A DNA stretch of 47,500 nucleotides from an uncultured Bacilli bacterium (GTDB taxonomy: Bacteria > Bacillota_I > Bacilli_A > ML615J-28 > CAG-313): NCBI GenBank assembly GCA_934133195.1, contig CAKPAZ010000008.1:1-47500 (forward strand), in the 5' to 3' direction. The position numbers were made by a program, and so were the translations under genes. This document shows, piece by piece, positions 14,471-22,718 of this stretch. The first letter of the stretch is position 1. Each line of letters starts with the position of its first letter. Under the pieces are notes generated by a model. That model was given only the letters and a program-made list of their open reading frames with translations, was not told where the DNA came from and did not search any database.

Positions 14471-15161
14471 TAATTATAAGTTCCATCCTTGGATAGATCG
14501 TATTATTAGTTAGATTATTATCTTTTTTAATTTTATCAACCGTTGTGTTATACTCTTTACTAATTGAATATAAAGACTCATTATGTTTAACAACATGAAT
14601 ATGATAAGTAGGTGGAGTATAAGGTACCTTATAATATGTCGCAAGGCTCTTAACAACAGCCTCAGCTAAACTTTGCCAGTTATAAACTAACATATCAGTA
14701 TCTTTTTTGTTGTCAGCGAATCCATATTCAATAATCATTGCCTTATTAGGTGTCGTACCACGAAGAATAAAATAATAATCTTTCCCGGTTTTTCCTACTC
14801 GCTGATAAATATTACGAATTGAAAGTCCAGCTTTTTTTAAATTTTCTCCAATAATCATTGGTAGTTCATTATCACCGCGTAAAGAATAAATGATTTCTCC
14901 TCCACTTGAACCACCAGTATTAATATGGTTACTAATAAGAATGTCTGATTCACTTGCACCAAGTTTACTTATTCTATTTAAACGATCATTAGGAGCTAAT
15001 GTTTCATCACTAGATCTTACTAAAACATTAGGAATCCCTAGTTCGTTTAATCTATTATGTTCATAATTACTAATCTTTAAAGCTAAATCTTTTTCTTTAA
15101 AATAGTTATTACTGCCACCACCGGGATCCCAACCTCCATGACCTGGATCAATAATAATCAC
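14457..15161 (-). CDS. N-acetylmuramoyl-L-alanine amidase (Amidase_3) with C-terminal LysM
   Basis: A 234-residue zinc amidase that cuts the MurNAc-L-Ala bond of peptidoglycan. Start taken at GTG 15161: AGTGAGGTGATT precedes it, and any earlier in-frame start would run into the tRNA-Arg gene. The zinc ligands are His8 (DPGHGG), Glu23 (KEKDLAL) and His79 (SNHINTGG). The catalytic Glu is 145 (IIEYGFADN). Residues about 185-234 form one LysM wall-binding module. No signal peptide is present with this start: the first strand begins at residue 1. Export would need another route, or lysis or holin-like release. It is coupled to the ylbJ-like gene downstream. Confidence 0.92.
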   Translation of the reverse strand: MIIIDPGHGGWDPGGGSNNYFKEKDLALKISNYEHNRLNELGIPNVLVRSSDETLAPNDRLNRISKLGASESDILISNHINTGGSSGGEIIYSLRGDNELPMIIGENLKKAGLSIRNIYQRVGKTGKDYYFILRGTTPNKAMIIEYGFADNKKDTDMLVYNWQSLAEAVVKSLATYYKVPYTPPTYHIHVVKHNESLYSISKEYNTTVDKIKKDNNLTNNTIYPRMELIINEKN

Positions 15162-15190
15162 AAAAATCACCTCACTAAAGTATATGAGGA

Positions 15191-15224
15191 AAATAAAAAA
15201 AAAGACATCCAAAATGAAATGTCT
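15191..15224 (-). terminator. Terminator of tRNA-Arg (minus strand)
   Basis: Read on the minus strand, AGACAT pairs with ATGTCT around a 10-base loop and is followed by eight or more T residues. It separates the tRNA from the amidase gene. Confidence 0.75.
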
Positions 15225-15249
15225 ACTAAATATTATAGATATAAAAAAA

Positions 15250-15326
15250 TGGCGTCCCAGACACGATTCGAACGTGCGACACACGGCTTAGAAGGCCGTT
15301 GCTCTATCCAACTGAGCTACTGGGAC
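15250..15326 (-). tRNA. tRNA-Arg (anticodon TCT)
   Basis: On the minus strand, acceptor GTCCCAG pairs with CTGGGAC, D arm GCTC/GAGC, anticodon loop CTTCTAA giving TCT, T loop GTTCGAATC, discriminator G and encoded CCA. Confidence 0.97.
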
Positions 15327-15338
15327 ATTTGCGTTAAT

Positions 15339-15367
15339 ATTATACAATAAAAAACATCAAATGTAAA
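15339..15367 (-). promoter_or_regulatory. Promoter of tRNA-Arg
   Basis: Minus strand TTTACA (15367-15362), 17-bp spacer, TATAAT (15344-15339), 13 bases before the tRNA. Confidence 0.8.
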
Positions 15368-15450
15368 GTAAAATGAACTATATTTTATGGAATAATAATG
15401 GCAAAAAATATCTATAATCGTTATATTTTATTTCAATTAAACTTAATTAC

Positions 15451-15479
15451 TTGTAAATAAAAGCTAATTGTTATATAAT
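15451..15479 (+). promoter_or_regulatory. Promoter of the DUF885 lipoprotein gene
   Basis: TTGTAA (15451-15456), 17-bp spacer, TATAAT (15474-15479), 24 bases before the start codon. Confidence 0.7.
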
Positions 15480-15502
15480 AATATAAAAAAGGGGTGAAAT
15501 TA

Positions 15503-17356
15503 ATGAATATAATTAAAAAAATAAAATTATTTATTTGTAGTTTAGTTATTTTAATTTCTGGTGCCATAATGTCTGGATGCGTTGTTGAACAACCTAAAGA
15601 GAATTTTGAAAATTTCACTAATTCAATCTTCCAAACATTAATGGGAAACAATGAATTGACATCTAATTATTTATTTAATAATCCTGAAAACTTTGGCTTA
15701 GAACGTTATGAACCAAGCCTACCAACACCTGGTAAAACACAAGCCTTAGGTTTATTAATCATTAATTTATACTTTGGCCAAATTAAAGGATTTAAATATG
15801 ATGAATTAAATGAAGATCAACAAATAACTTATGATATCATTGTTGATTTATTAGATGGTATTAATGAACAAAATGCATGTACGGGATATGCTTATTTAAG
15901 TAATGATTATTTGGGATCATACCTAGGATATCAAGCTCAATTACCATTACTTCTTGTGGAATACAAATTTAAAGATAAACTTGATGTTGAAAACTATTTT
16001 AAATACCTTGACTTAGTTCCAGAAACCTTCAAAAAGTATGTTGACTTTGAAATTGAAAAAGCAGACAATGGTTATGGAATGCCTGACTTTGTTATTGACA
16101 AAGTTGTAGGTCAATGTGAAAACTTCATGAAACAAGTTCAAAATAGTGATGGAACAACCGGAAGTCATTTTATGATTACTGTTGTAAATAACAAAATTGA
16201 TAATCTTAGCTTCTTAACCGAAGAAGAAAAAATAGCATATAAAAAGAAAAACATTGAAAAAGTAAATGGACCTCTTCTTGAAGGATATCGTTATGTTAAA
16301 GATAATCTTCCAGCATTAAAAGGACGTGCAACAAACAATATGGGCCTTGCACATTATGTTGGTGAAGATGGTGAAATGATTGGTCAAAAATATTATGAAG
16401 TTGCTTTCAAAAAAGCTGTTGGTTATGACATTACGCTTCCCGAAGCAAAAGCATATATTGAAAATAAATTACAATCACTAGAAAGTAAGAAAGAATACTT
16501 TGCGGGAATTGTAAAATCTGACTCAACTTTCCTAGAAAAAATAGAAAATGCTAAATTTATGGATACTACACCGGAAGAACAAATCAGTTTATTTGAAAAA
16601 TTAATTAACGGTCATTTTCCTAAATTAATTCTTCAAAATCCATTAAATATCCAAGTTAAATACGTTGATAAATCAATGGAAGATAATTTTAGTCCAGCTG
16701 CATACATGGTTTCTCCAATTGATGAATTTAATAATGAATATATCTATTTAAATAAAAAGTCAATTATGAAATCATACTTAGATGATGATGGTAACTTAGT
16801 CAGTGATTATGATTATAACTACTTATATAATACAATTGCTCATGAAGGTATTCCTGGTCACTTATATCAAAATGTTTACTTCAAAAATAAAGAAACAAAC
16901 ATTATAAGAAAAGTCTTAAAGAATTCAGGCTACATGGAAGGTTGGGCAACTTATGCTGAACATTACGTATATGACTTCTTAGAAGGCTATGATCAAAATG
17001 TAATTGATTATTATAAATGGCAAGATGACTATCAAGGTGCAATCTACTCAAGACTTGATATGGGTATTCACTATGATGGATGGACACTTGAAGAAACATA
17101 TAATTTCTTAGTTAAATATTATAAGATTAATATGGAACAAGCTAAATCAATCTATGAAAGATTAATTGAGGTTCCAAACAACTGTCAACAATATTATTTC
17201 ACATACTTCAAACTTTGTGATTTACGTGATAAAGTAATGAATAAAACCCAAGGTGAATTTGACCCAGTTAAGTTCCATGAACTAATTTTAAATTGTGGTC
17301 CAATTCCTCTAAAATATGTTGAGGCTAGAGTATTGAAAGCCTATGGCATTGAATAA
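15503..17356 (+). CDS. DUF885 family lipoprotein, putative metallopeptidase
   Basis: A 617-residue protein starting at ATG 15503 after AAGGGGTGA. A lysine-rich N-terminus, hydrophobic stretch and lipobox MSGC (Cys26) predict a lipid-anchored extracellular protein. The C-terminal half has the DUF885 zinc-peptidase-like motif HEGIPGH (447-453) and a downstream Glu in SGYMEGWATYAEHYV, giving the HExxx(x)H plus Glu arrangement of this family. DUF885 proteins are considered peptidases, but substrates are mostly unknown. It probably acts on peptides outside the cell. Monocistronic; trigger factor follows after 74 bases without a clear terminator. Confidence 0.9.
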   Translation: MNIIKKIKLFICSLVILISGAIMSGCVVEQPKENFENFTNSIFQTLMGNNELTSNYLFNNPENFGLERYEPSLPTPGKTQALGLLIINLYFGQIKGFKYDELNEDQQITYDIIVDLLDGINEQNACTGYAYLSNDYLGSYLGYQAQLPLLLVEYKFKDKLDVENYFKYLDLVPETFKKYVDFEIEKADNGYGMPDFVIDKVVGQCENFMKQVQNSDGTTGSHFMITVVNNKIDNLSFLTEEEKIAYKKKNIEKVNGPLLEGYRYVKDNLPALKGRATNNMGLAHYVGEDGEMIGQKYYEVAFKKAVGYDITLPEAKAYIENKLQSLESKKEYFAGIVKSDSTFLEKIENAKFMDTTPEEQISLFEKLINGHFPKLILQNPLNIQVKYVDKSMEDNFSPAAYMVSPIDEFNNEYIYLNKKSIMKSYLDDDGNLVSDYDYNYLYNTIAHEGIPGHLYQNVYFKNKETNIIRKVLKNSGYMEGWATYAEHYVYDFLEGYDQNVIDYYKWQDDYQGAIYSRLDMGIHYDGWTLEETYNFLVKYYKINMEQAKSIYERLIEVPNNCQQYYFTYFKLCDLRDKVMNKTQGEFDPVKFHELILNCGPIPLKYVEARVLKAYGIE

Positions 17357-17430
17357 AAGCAAATTATAAGAAAAAATAACAAAAATTTGGTATAATTACA
17401 AAAGTAAAAATAAGAAGGAGATTAATTCGT

Positions 17431-18753
17431 ATGAGTGAATTAAAAGTAAATGTAGAAAAACTATCAGAAAGTCAAGTTAAATTAACAATTGACGTAACCG
17501 CTGAACAATTTGATGAAGCTTTAGACAAAGCTTTTGAAAAAGTAATTAAAAATGTAAAAATTGATGGATTCAGACAAGGTAAAGCTCCAAAGAGTGTATT
17601 TATCAATCACTATGGTTGGGAAAGCTTATACCAAGATGGTATTGAATTCGCTTTACAAGCAACTTATTATCTAGCTTTACAACAAGCAGAAGTTATGCCT
17701 GTATCAGATCCTAAAATTGACTTAAATGTTGCTGAAATCAAAAAAGGTCAAGGATTCACATACACTGCTGTTGTTGATGTATGGCCAGATGCAGTACTTG
17801 GTGAATATAAAGGATTAACTATTAAACCTAAATCAACAAGAGTAACTAAGAAAATGGTTGATGAATACATTGCTCAACAATTAAAGGGCAAAGCTGAAAT
17901 CATGGTTAAGGATGGCGCAGCCGCTTTAGGTGATACAGTTGTAATCGACTTTGAAGGATTTGTTGATGGTGTTGCTTTTGAAGGCGGCAAAGCTGAAAAC
18001 TATCCTCTAGAACTTGGTTCAAATTCATTTATTCCTGGTTTCGAAGATCAACTAGTTGGAACTAAATCAGGTGATGAACTAGATGTTAACGTTGTATTCC
18101 CTGAAAACTATCATGCAGAACTTGCTTCAAAAGCAGCTGTATTTAAAGTTAAAGTTCATGAAGTAAAAGAAAAAGTACAACCTGAACTAACTGATGATGT
18201 AGTTCTTGAAATGGAACTTCCAGAAGTAAAAACAGTAAGTGAATATACAACATATGTTAAAAATCTATTAAAACAAGAAAAAGAACAAGAAGCTGAAAAC
18301 TACTTCATGGATACTCTAATGAAGAAAATTGAAAAGAATTCAAAAATCGTGATTCCTCAAACAGTTATTGACAATGAAGTTGAAAAACAAGTTAAGAGAC
18401 TTGAACAACAAGCACAACAATACAAAGTACCTGCTGAAGTATTAGTTCAATACAGTGGATTTGAAAGCTTAGATGCATATCGTCAAGCTGGTGCTGAATA
18501 TGTAAAACGTCAAATTACTGAAGAAATTATTATTGAAGAAATCATTAAAAAAGAACAATTTGAGGTTTCTAAAGAAGAAGTGGAAAATGAATACAAGAAA
18601 CTTGCTAACGTTTTAGATACAGACACTGAAGAAGAAGCAACTAAGAAAGTAAATGATGTTAAGAAAAAATATGACGCAAGTCAAGTTGAACATCATTTAA
18701 TGATGGTTAAAGCTATTGATTTAATTAAATCAAGTGCTGTAATTACTAAATAA
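17431..18753 (+). CDS. tig: Trigger factor, ribosome-associated chaperone and peptidyl-prolyl isomerase
   Basis: A 440-residue protein of normal length. The N-terminal ribosome-binding domain has the signature DGFRQGKAPKS (about 46-56). The FKBP-type isomerase domain covers about 155-245 (GDTVVIDFEGFVDG, then LGSNSFIPGFEDQLVG). The rest is the helical chaperone cradle, rich in Lys/Glu/Gln. It binds nascent chains at the ribosome exit. AGAAGGAG lies before ATG, and TATAAT at 17391-17396 is a probable -10. It is the first of a quality-control cluster, tig-clpX-lon, in the same order as in Bacillus and its relatives. Confidence 0.97.
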   Translation: MSELKVNVEKLSESQVKLTIDVTAEQFDEALDKAFEKVIKNVKIDGFRQGKAPKSVFINHYGWESLYQDGIEFALQATYYLALQQAEVMPVSDPKIDLNVAEIKKGQGFTYTAVVDVWPDAVLGEYKGLTIKPKSTRVTKKMVDEYIAQQLKGKAEIMVKDGAAALGDTVVIDFEGFVDGVAFEGGKAENYPLELGSNSFIPGFEDQLVGTKSGDELDVNVVFPENYHAELASKAAVFKVKVHEVKEKVQPELTDDVVLEMELPEVKTVSEYTTYVKNLLKQEKEQEAENYFMDTLMKKIEKNSKIVIPQTVIDNEVEKQVKRLEQQAQQYKVPAEVLVQYSGFESLDAYRQAGAEYVKRQITEEIIIEEIIKKEQFEVSKEEVENEYKKLANVLDTDTEEEATKKVNDVKKKYDASQVEHHLMMVKAIDLIKSSAVITK

Positions 18754-18773
18754 ATCTAATAAAAAATGAATTT

Positions 18774-18796
18774 CGCTCCATAATAATTATGGAGCG
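18774..18796 (+). promoter_or_regulatory. 10-bp hairpin that hides the clpX ribosome binding site
   Basis: CGCTCCATAA pairs perfectly with TTATGGAGCG around a TAA loop. The 3' arm contains the GGAG Shine-Dalgarno of clpX, eight bases before its ATG. No T tract follows, so it is not a terminator. It would lower translation of clpX until melted, for example by heat or by a bound factor. The regulatory role is inference. Confidence 0.65.
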
Positions 18797-18804
18797 TGAT
18801 TATT

Positions 18805-19983
18805 ATGGATAAACATTATTGTTCGTTTTGTAACCGAGAAATAACAATTGAAAATTTTGGAGTTGAAGGAAACAATGCCTGGATGTGTATGGATTGTCTT
18901 GAACTCTACTATGAATTATTAAACTTCGATAGAAAAGAAATTTTAAATAGTGACTTTTTAAAAGAAACCGCTAAAGAAAATATTTCACCTAGATATATCT
19001 ACGATAAATTAAGTGAAATGGTAATTAGCCAAGATAATGCTAAAAAAGTTTTATCTGTTGCTTTATATGAACACTATAAAAGAATAACTTGTCCCGAGTT
19101 AGATGATTTAGAAAAACCTAACATCTTAATGATTGGTCCTACGGGAGTGGGTAAAACTCTACTTGCTAAATCGATGGCATCAATCCTTAACCTTCCCCTT
19201 GCTATATGTGATGCAACTGTTTATACACAAGCGGGGTATGTCGGAGAAGATGTTGAAAATATTCTCTTGAAGTTGTTACAAAATGCAGACTATGATTTAG
19301 AACTTGCTCAAAAAGGTATTGTCTTTATTGATGAATTTGATAAACTCGCAAGAAAAGGGGAAAATCCATCAATAACAAGAGATGTATCAGGAGAGGGAGT
19401 TCAAAACTCATTATTAAAAATCATTGAAGGAAACATTGTTAATGTACCGCCACAAGGTGGTCGTAAACACCCATATCAAGAATACTTAAAATTTGATACA
19501 TCTAAAGTCTTATTTATTTGTGCAGGAAGTTTTGAAGGATTAGATAAAGTAAAAAATAATGTTGTTGGTTTTGAAAATACAACTTCAAAAGAACAAAATC
19601 TGATTGATACAAAAAAACTTCAAAAGTTTGGTATTATCCCCGAAATCTTGGGTCGTCTTCCTGTCATTACAAGACTTGAAGCTTTGACCTTAGAAGATTT
19701 AGAGAAAATCCTAACCTCACCAAAAAAGGCAATCACCAAAGAATATGAAAGATTATTTAAGAGTGATAACATTAATTTGATATTCTCTGAAAGTGCCATA
19801 AAAGAAATTGCTAAAAAAGCTTTTGATGAAGGTACTGGAGCAAGAGCCCTTAGAAAAATCATTGAAGAAAGAATGCTTGATGTAATGTTTGAATTACCTT
19901 ATAACAATGAAATAAACCAAATAATAATCGAAAAAGAAAATATAGAATATAGTTTATGCAAGGAGGCTATCCCTTCAGCATAA
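18805..19983 (+). CDS. clpX: ATP-dependent Clp protease ATP-binding subunit ClpX
   Basis: A 392-residue AAA+ unfoldase that feeds substrates to ClpP. The N-terminal zinc finger is complete: Cys6, Cys9, Cys28 and Cys31. Walker A is GPTGVGKT (111-118), Walker B is IVFIDEFDK, and the pore region lies near YVGEDVEN. The substrate-gripping GYVGED and C-terminal EGTGARALRKI sensor-2 motif are seen. Start chosen at ATG 18805; the in-frame GTG nine bases earlier lies within the Shine-Dalgarno. That Shine-Dalgarno is enclosed in a hairpin. clpP is not in the window. Confidence 0.97.
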   Translation: MDKHYCSFCNREITIENFGVEGNNAWMCMDCLELYYELLNFDRKEILNSDFLKETAKENISPRYIYDKLSEMVISQDNAKKVLSVALYEHYKRITCPELDDLEKPNILMIGPTGVGKTLLAKSMASILNLPLAICDATVYTQAGYVGEDVENILLKLLQNADYDLELAQKGIVFIDEFDKLARKGENPSITRDVSGEGVQNSLLKIIEGNIVNVPPQGGRKHPYQEYLKFDTSKVLFICAGSFEGLDKVKNNVVGFENTTSKEQNLIDTKKLQKFGIIPEILGRLPVITRLEALTLEDLEKILTSPKKAITKEYERLFKSDNINLIFSESAIKEIAKKAFDEGTGARALRKIIEERMLDVMFELPYNNEINQIIIEKENIEYSLCKEAIPSA

Positions 19984-19997
19984 AGAAAGGAGACAAA

Positions 19998-22331
19998 ATG
20001 TTTGACAAAAATATAGAAGAAAGAGAACAACTTCCAGCTATAGCTCTTTCTGACATTGTTCCTCTTCCTGGGAATGAAGTTAGAATTGATGTAACTAACG
20101 ATAGTGACATCAAAGCATTAAAAGTAGCAGAACAATATCGTAACTATTTAGTTGTTCTATTCACATTAAAAGGTAAAGATGATTTTGATACTCCTAAAAT
20201 TGATAGATATTATCAAATGGGGATTCTATCAAAAGTTGTTCTACATATGACTAATCCAAATGGTTCTCACCGCATAAAAATTCAACCAATCGTTCGTTGC
20301 CGTGTAAATGAATTTACTTTAACTAACCCTAATTTAATGGTTGACTTTACAACTTGCCCATCTTTCACTGAAGATGAAGACAAAGAACTTGCGACATTAG
20401 AACTAATAAAACAAGAATTGGTATCAGATAACAAAATGATATCAGTAATTGAAAATCGTGATTCAATCCTAAAAGCACTAAGAAAAGAAACAACTAGTGA
20501 TGAATTTAGTGATTTAATTGCCTTTAATCTAGTAGGAGATTATAAAACACATTTACGTTACGTATTTGAAACTAACATTAATAAACGTTTAATATACATT
20601 CTTGAAGACCTAAGAAAACAAAAAGTTTTCCGTTCTTTAGAAATGAAAATAGATGAAGAAGTAAAAAGAAGTATCAATGAAAGTCAAAAAGAATACTATC
20701 TACGTGAAAAGATGAGAGCAATCCAAGATGAACTTGGTGAGAAAGCAAAGAAAGAAACTGACATTGATTCTTTAAGAGAACAAATCAAAAAATCAGGAAT
20801 GCCAAAAACTGTAGAAGAAAAAGCTTTAAATGAATTAAATCGTTATGCTTCTACTCCAAGTACATCTCCTGAATCTGGAATCATTCGTTCATACATTGAT
20901 TTCTTAATTGCTTTACCATGGAATAAACAATCAGTTGATTCTAATGATATTAAGCTCGCAAAAGAAATTCTTGACCATGATCACTATGGACTAGATAAAG
21001 TAAAAGAAAGAATTCTTGAGTATTTAGCAGTTAAAATTATGACTGGCAAAAATCCTCTAACAATCCTTTGCCTTGTTGGTCCTCCAGGAGTTGGTAAAAC
21101 CTCTCTCGCAAGATCAATCGCAAAGGCTTTAAATAAGGAATTTGTATCACTTCGTTTAGGTGGTTTAAAAGATGAATCAGAAATCAGAGGTCATCGTCGT
21201 ACTTACCTTGGTGCCCTTCCTGGTAGAATTCTTCAAAACCTAAAACGTGCAGGAACAAATAATCCCGTTTTCTTACTTGATGAAATAGATAAAATGAGTA
21301 GTGACTATAAAGGTGACCCTGCAAGTGCAATGCTTGAAGTACTTGATCCAGAACAAAATAAATTCTTTAGTGATAACTATCTTGAAGAACCATTTGATCT
21401 ATCACAAGTATTCTTCATCGCAACAGCCAACTATCTAGATAATATTCCAGAAACTCTACGTGACCGTATTGAAATTGTTGAATTATCAAGTTATACAGAA
21501 TATGAAAAGTTTGAAATAGCTAAAAACTATTTAATCAAAAAACAACTTTCTTCAAATGGCCTTGATGAATCAAAATTCTCAATTAGTGATCAAGCAATCT
21601 ACACAATAATCCAAAACTACACTCGTGAAGCTGGTGTTCGTGAACTTGAAAGATTAATTGGTACGATTGTTAGAAAATCAGTAAAAATAGTATTAATGGA
21701 TGGAAAAGAAAGAGTCGATATAACTGTCGATAATCTAGAAGAATTCCTCGGCAAACAACGTTTTGTTAACAACAAAACTGAAGAATCTGATTTAGTCGGT
21801 GTTGTTACAGGACTTGCTTATACTCAATTTGGTGGTGACACTTTATCAATCGAGGCAACCCACTATAAAGGTGAAGGCAGATTACTTCTTACTGGTAAAC
21901 TTGGTGATGTAATGAAAGAATCCGCTCAAGCTGCTTTCTCATATGTTAAAACAAACGCAGAAAGATTCGGCATTGACCTTAAAGAGATTAAAGAATCTGA
22001 TTTACACATCCATGTACCTGAGGGTGCAATCCCTAAAGATGGTCCATCGGCTGGTGTTACCATCACAATGGCTATAATTTCAACCTTTACAAATCGTCCC
22101 GTTCGCCATGACATTGGTATGACAGGAGAAGTAACCTTAAGAGGTCAAGTTCTTCCAATTGGGGGATTAAGAGAAAAATCAATAGCTGCTCATCGTAGCG
22201 GATTAAAGAAAATAATAATACCTTATGATAATCTAAGAGATATTGATGAAATACCTGAAAGCGTAAGAAACAGCCTTGAAATTATCCCTGTAAAACAAGT
22301 AGATGAAATAATTGAAATAATCCTAAAATAA
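19998..22331 (+). CDS. lon: ATP-dependent protease La
   Basis: A 777-residue LonA protease that degrades misfolded and regulatory proteins in the cytosol. The N-terminal LAN substrate-binding domain starts LPAIALSDIVPLPG. AAA+ has Walker A GPPGVGKT (about 361-368), Walker B FLLDEIDK and sensor motifs. The C-terminal proteolytic domain has catalytic Ser at about 684 in PKDGPSAGVT and Lys at about 727 in LREKSIAAHR. Start at ATG 19998 behind AGAAAGGAGA, 14 bases after clpX, so it is cotranscribed. Normal length; all catalytic residues present. Confidence 0.98.
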   Translation: MFDKNIEEREQLPAIALSDIVPLPGNEVRIDVTNDSDIKALKVAEQYRNYLVVLFTLKGKDDFDTPKIDRYYQMGILSKVVLHMTNPNGSHRIKIQPIVRCRVNEFTLTNPNLMVDFTTCPSFTEDEDKELATLELIKQELVSDNKMISVIENRDSILKALRKETTSDEFSDLIAFNLVGDYKTHLRYVFETNINKRLIYILEDLRKQKVFRSLEMKIDEEVKRSINESQKEYYLREKMRAIQDELGEKAKKETDIDSLREQIKKSGMPKTVEEKALNELNRYASTPSTSPESGIIRSYIDFLIALPWNKQSVDSNDIKLAKEILDHDHYGLDKVKERILEYLAVKIMTGKNPLTILCLVGPPGVGKTSLARSIAKALNKEFVSLRLGGLKDESEIRGHRRTYLGALPGRILQNLKRAGTNNPVFLLDEIDKMSSDYKGDPASAMLEVLDPEQNKFFSDNYLEEPFDLSQVFFIATANYLDNIPETLRDRIEIVELSSYTEYEKFEIAKNYLIKKQLSSNGLDESKFSISDQAIYTIIQNYTREAGVRELERLIGTIVRKSVKIVLMDGKERVDITVDNLEEFLGKQRFVNNKTEESDLVGVVTGLAYTQFGGDTLSIEATHYKGEGRLLLTGKLGDVMKESAQAAFSYVKTNAERFGIDLKEIKESDLHIHVPEGAIPKDGPSAGVTITMAIISTFTNRPVRHDIGMTGEVTLRGQVLPIGGLREKSIAAHRSGLKKIIIPYDNLRDIDEIPESVRNSLEIIPVKQVDEIIEIILK

Positions 22332-22347
22332 CAAAAAAGTAAAACGA

Positions 22348-22376
22348 TTGCAATATTTGTTATCTTATGATATAAT
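22348..22376 (+). promoter_or_regulatory. Promoter of secG
   Basis: TTGCAA (22348-22353), 17-bp spacer, TATAAT (22371-22376), 41 bases upstream of ATG. Confidence 0.8.
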
Positions 22377-22417
22377 AACAAAGAATTGTATAAAAAATAG
22401 ATAAATGGAGGCCTTTT

Positions 22418-22657
22418 ATGAGTGCTTTAAAATGGTATGACTATATTTTACTAGTAGTATCTGTACTAATGATTTTATTAGTTGTTGTTCAATCATCTAA
22501 AGAAGATGGTATGTCAGCTTTCACTGGTGAAAAATCAGATTTATTTGCTAATCAAAAACAAAGAGGATTAGAAAAAGCTATTAATACAACAACTACAGTA
22601 TTATCAATTATCTTCTTTATTTTAACAATCGTTGTTAGATTAATTGAAAGATACTAA
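22418..22657 (+). CDS. secG: Preprotein translocase subunit SecG
   Basis: A 79-residue membrane protein with two transmembrane helices (about 6-24 and 54-76) joined by the SecG loop, with LLVVVQSSKEDGMSAFTGE and a Gly/Ser/Phe-rich turn. It is an accessory subunit of SecYEG. The secG-rnr-smpB order is the usual Bacillota arrangement. GGAGG precedes ATG. A terminator hairpin follows and partly isolates it from rnr. Confidence 0.95.
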   Translation: MSALKWYDYILLVVSVLMILLVVVQSSKEDGMSAFTGEKSDLFANQKQRGLEKAINTTTTVLSIIFFILTIVVRLIERY

Positions 22658-22669
22658 AAAAGAAACATA

Positions 22670-22693
22670 GGGCTTAGGTTTAAGCCCTTTTTT
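22670..22693 (+). terminator. Rho-independent terminator between secG and rnr
   Basis: GGGCTTA pairs with TAAGCCC around GGTT, followed by TTTTTT. The rnr ribosome binding site comes right after, so rnr depends on read-through or an unseen promoter. Confidence 0.85.
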
Positions 22694-22718
22694 CACGAAA
22701 TTTAAAGGAGGTGAAACA

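Noticed and set aside
15162..15284. N-terminal extension of the amidase with a hydrophobic stretch that could pass as a signal peptide
   Set aside because: It would read through the tRNA-Arg gene and its terminator; the GTG at 15161 has a good Shine-Dalgarno.
18774..18796. Terminator between tig and clpX
   Set aside because: The stem is strong but is followed by TGATTATTATGG without a T run, and it encloses the clpX ribosome binding site.
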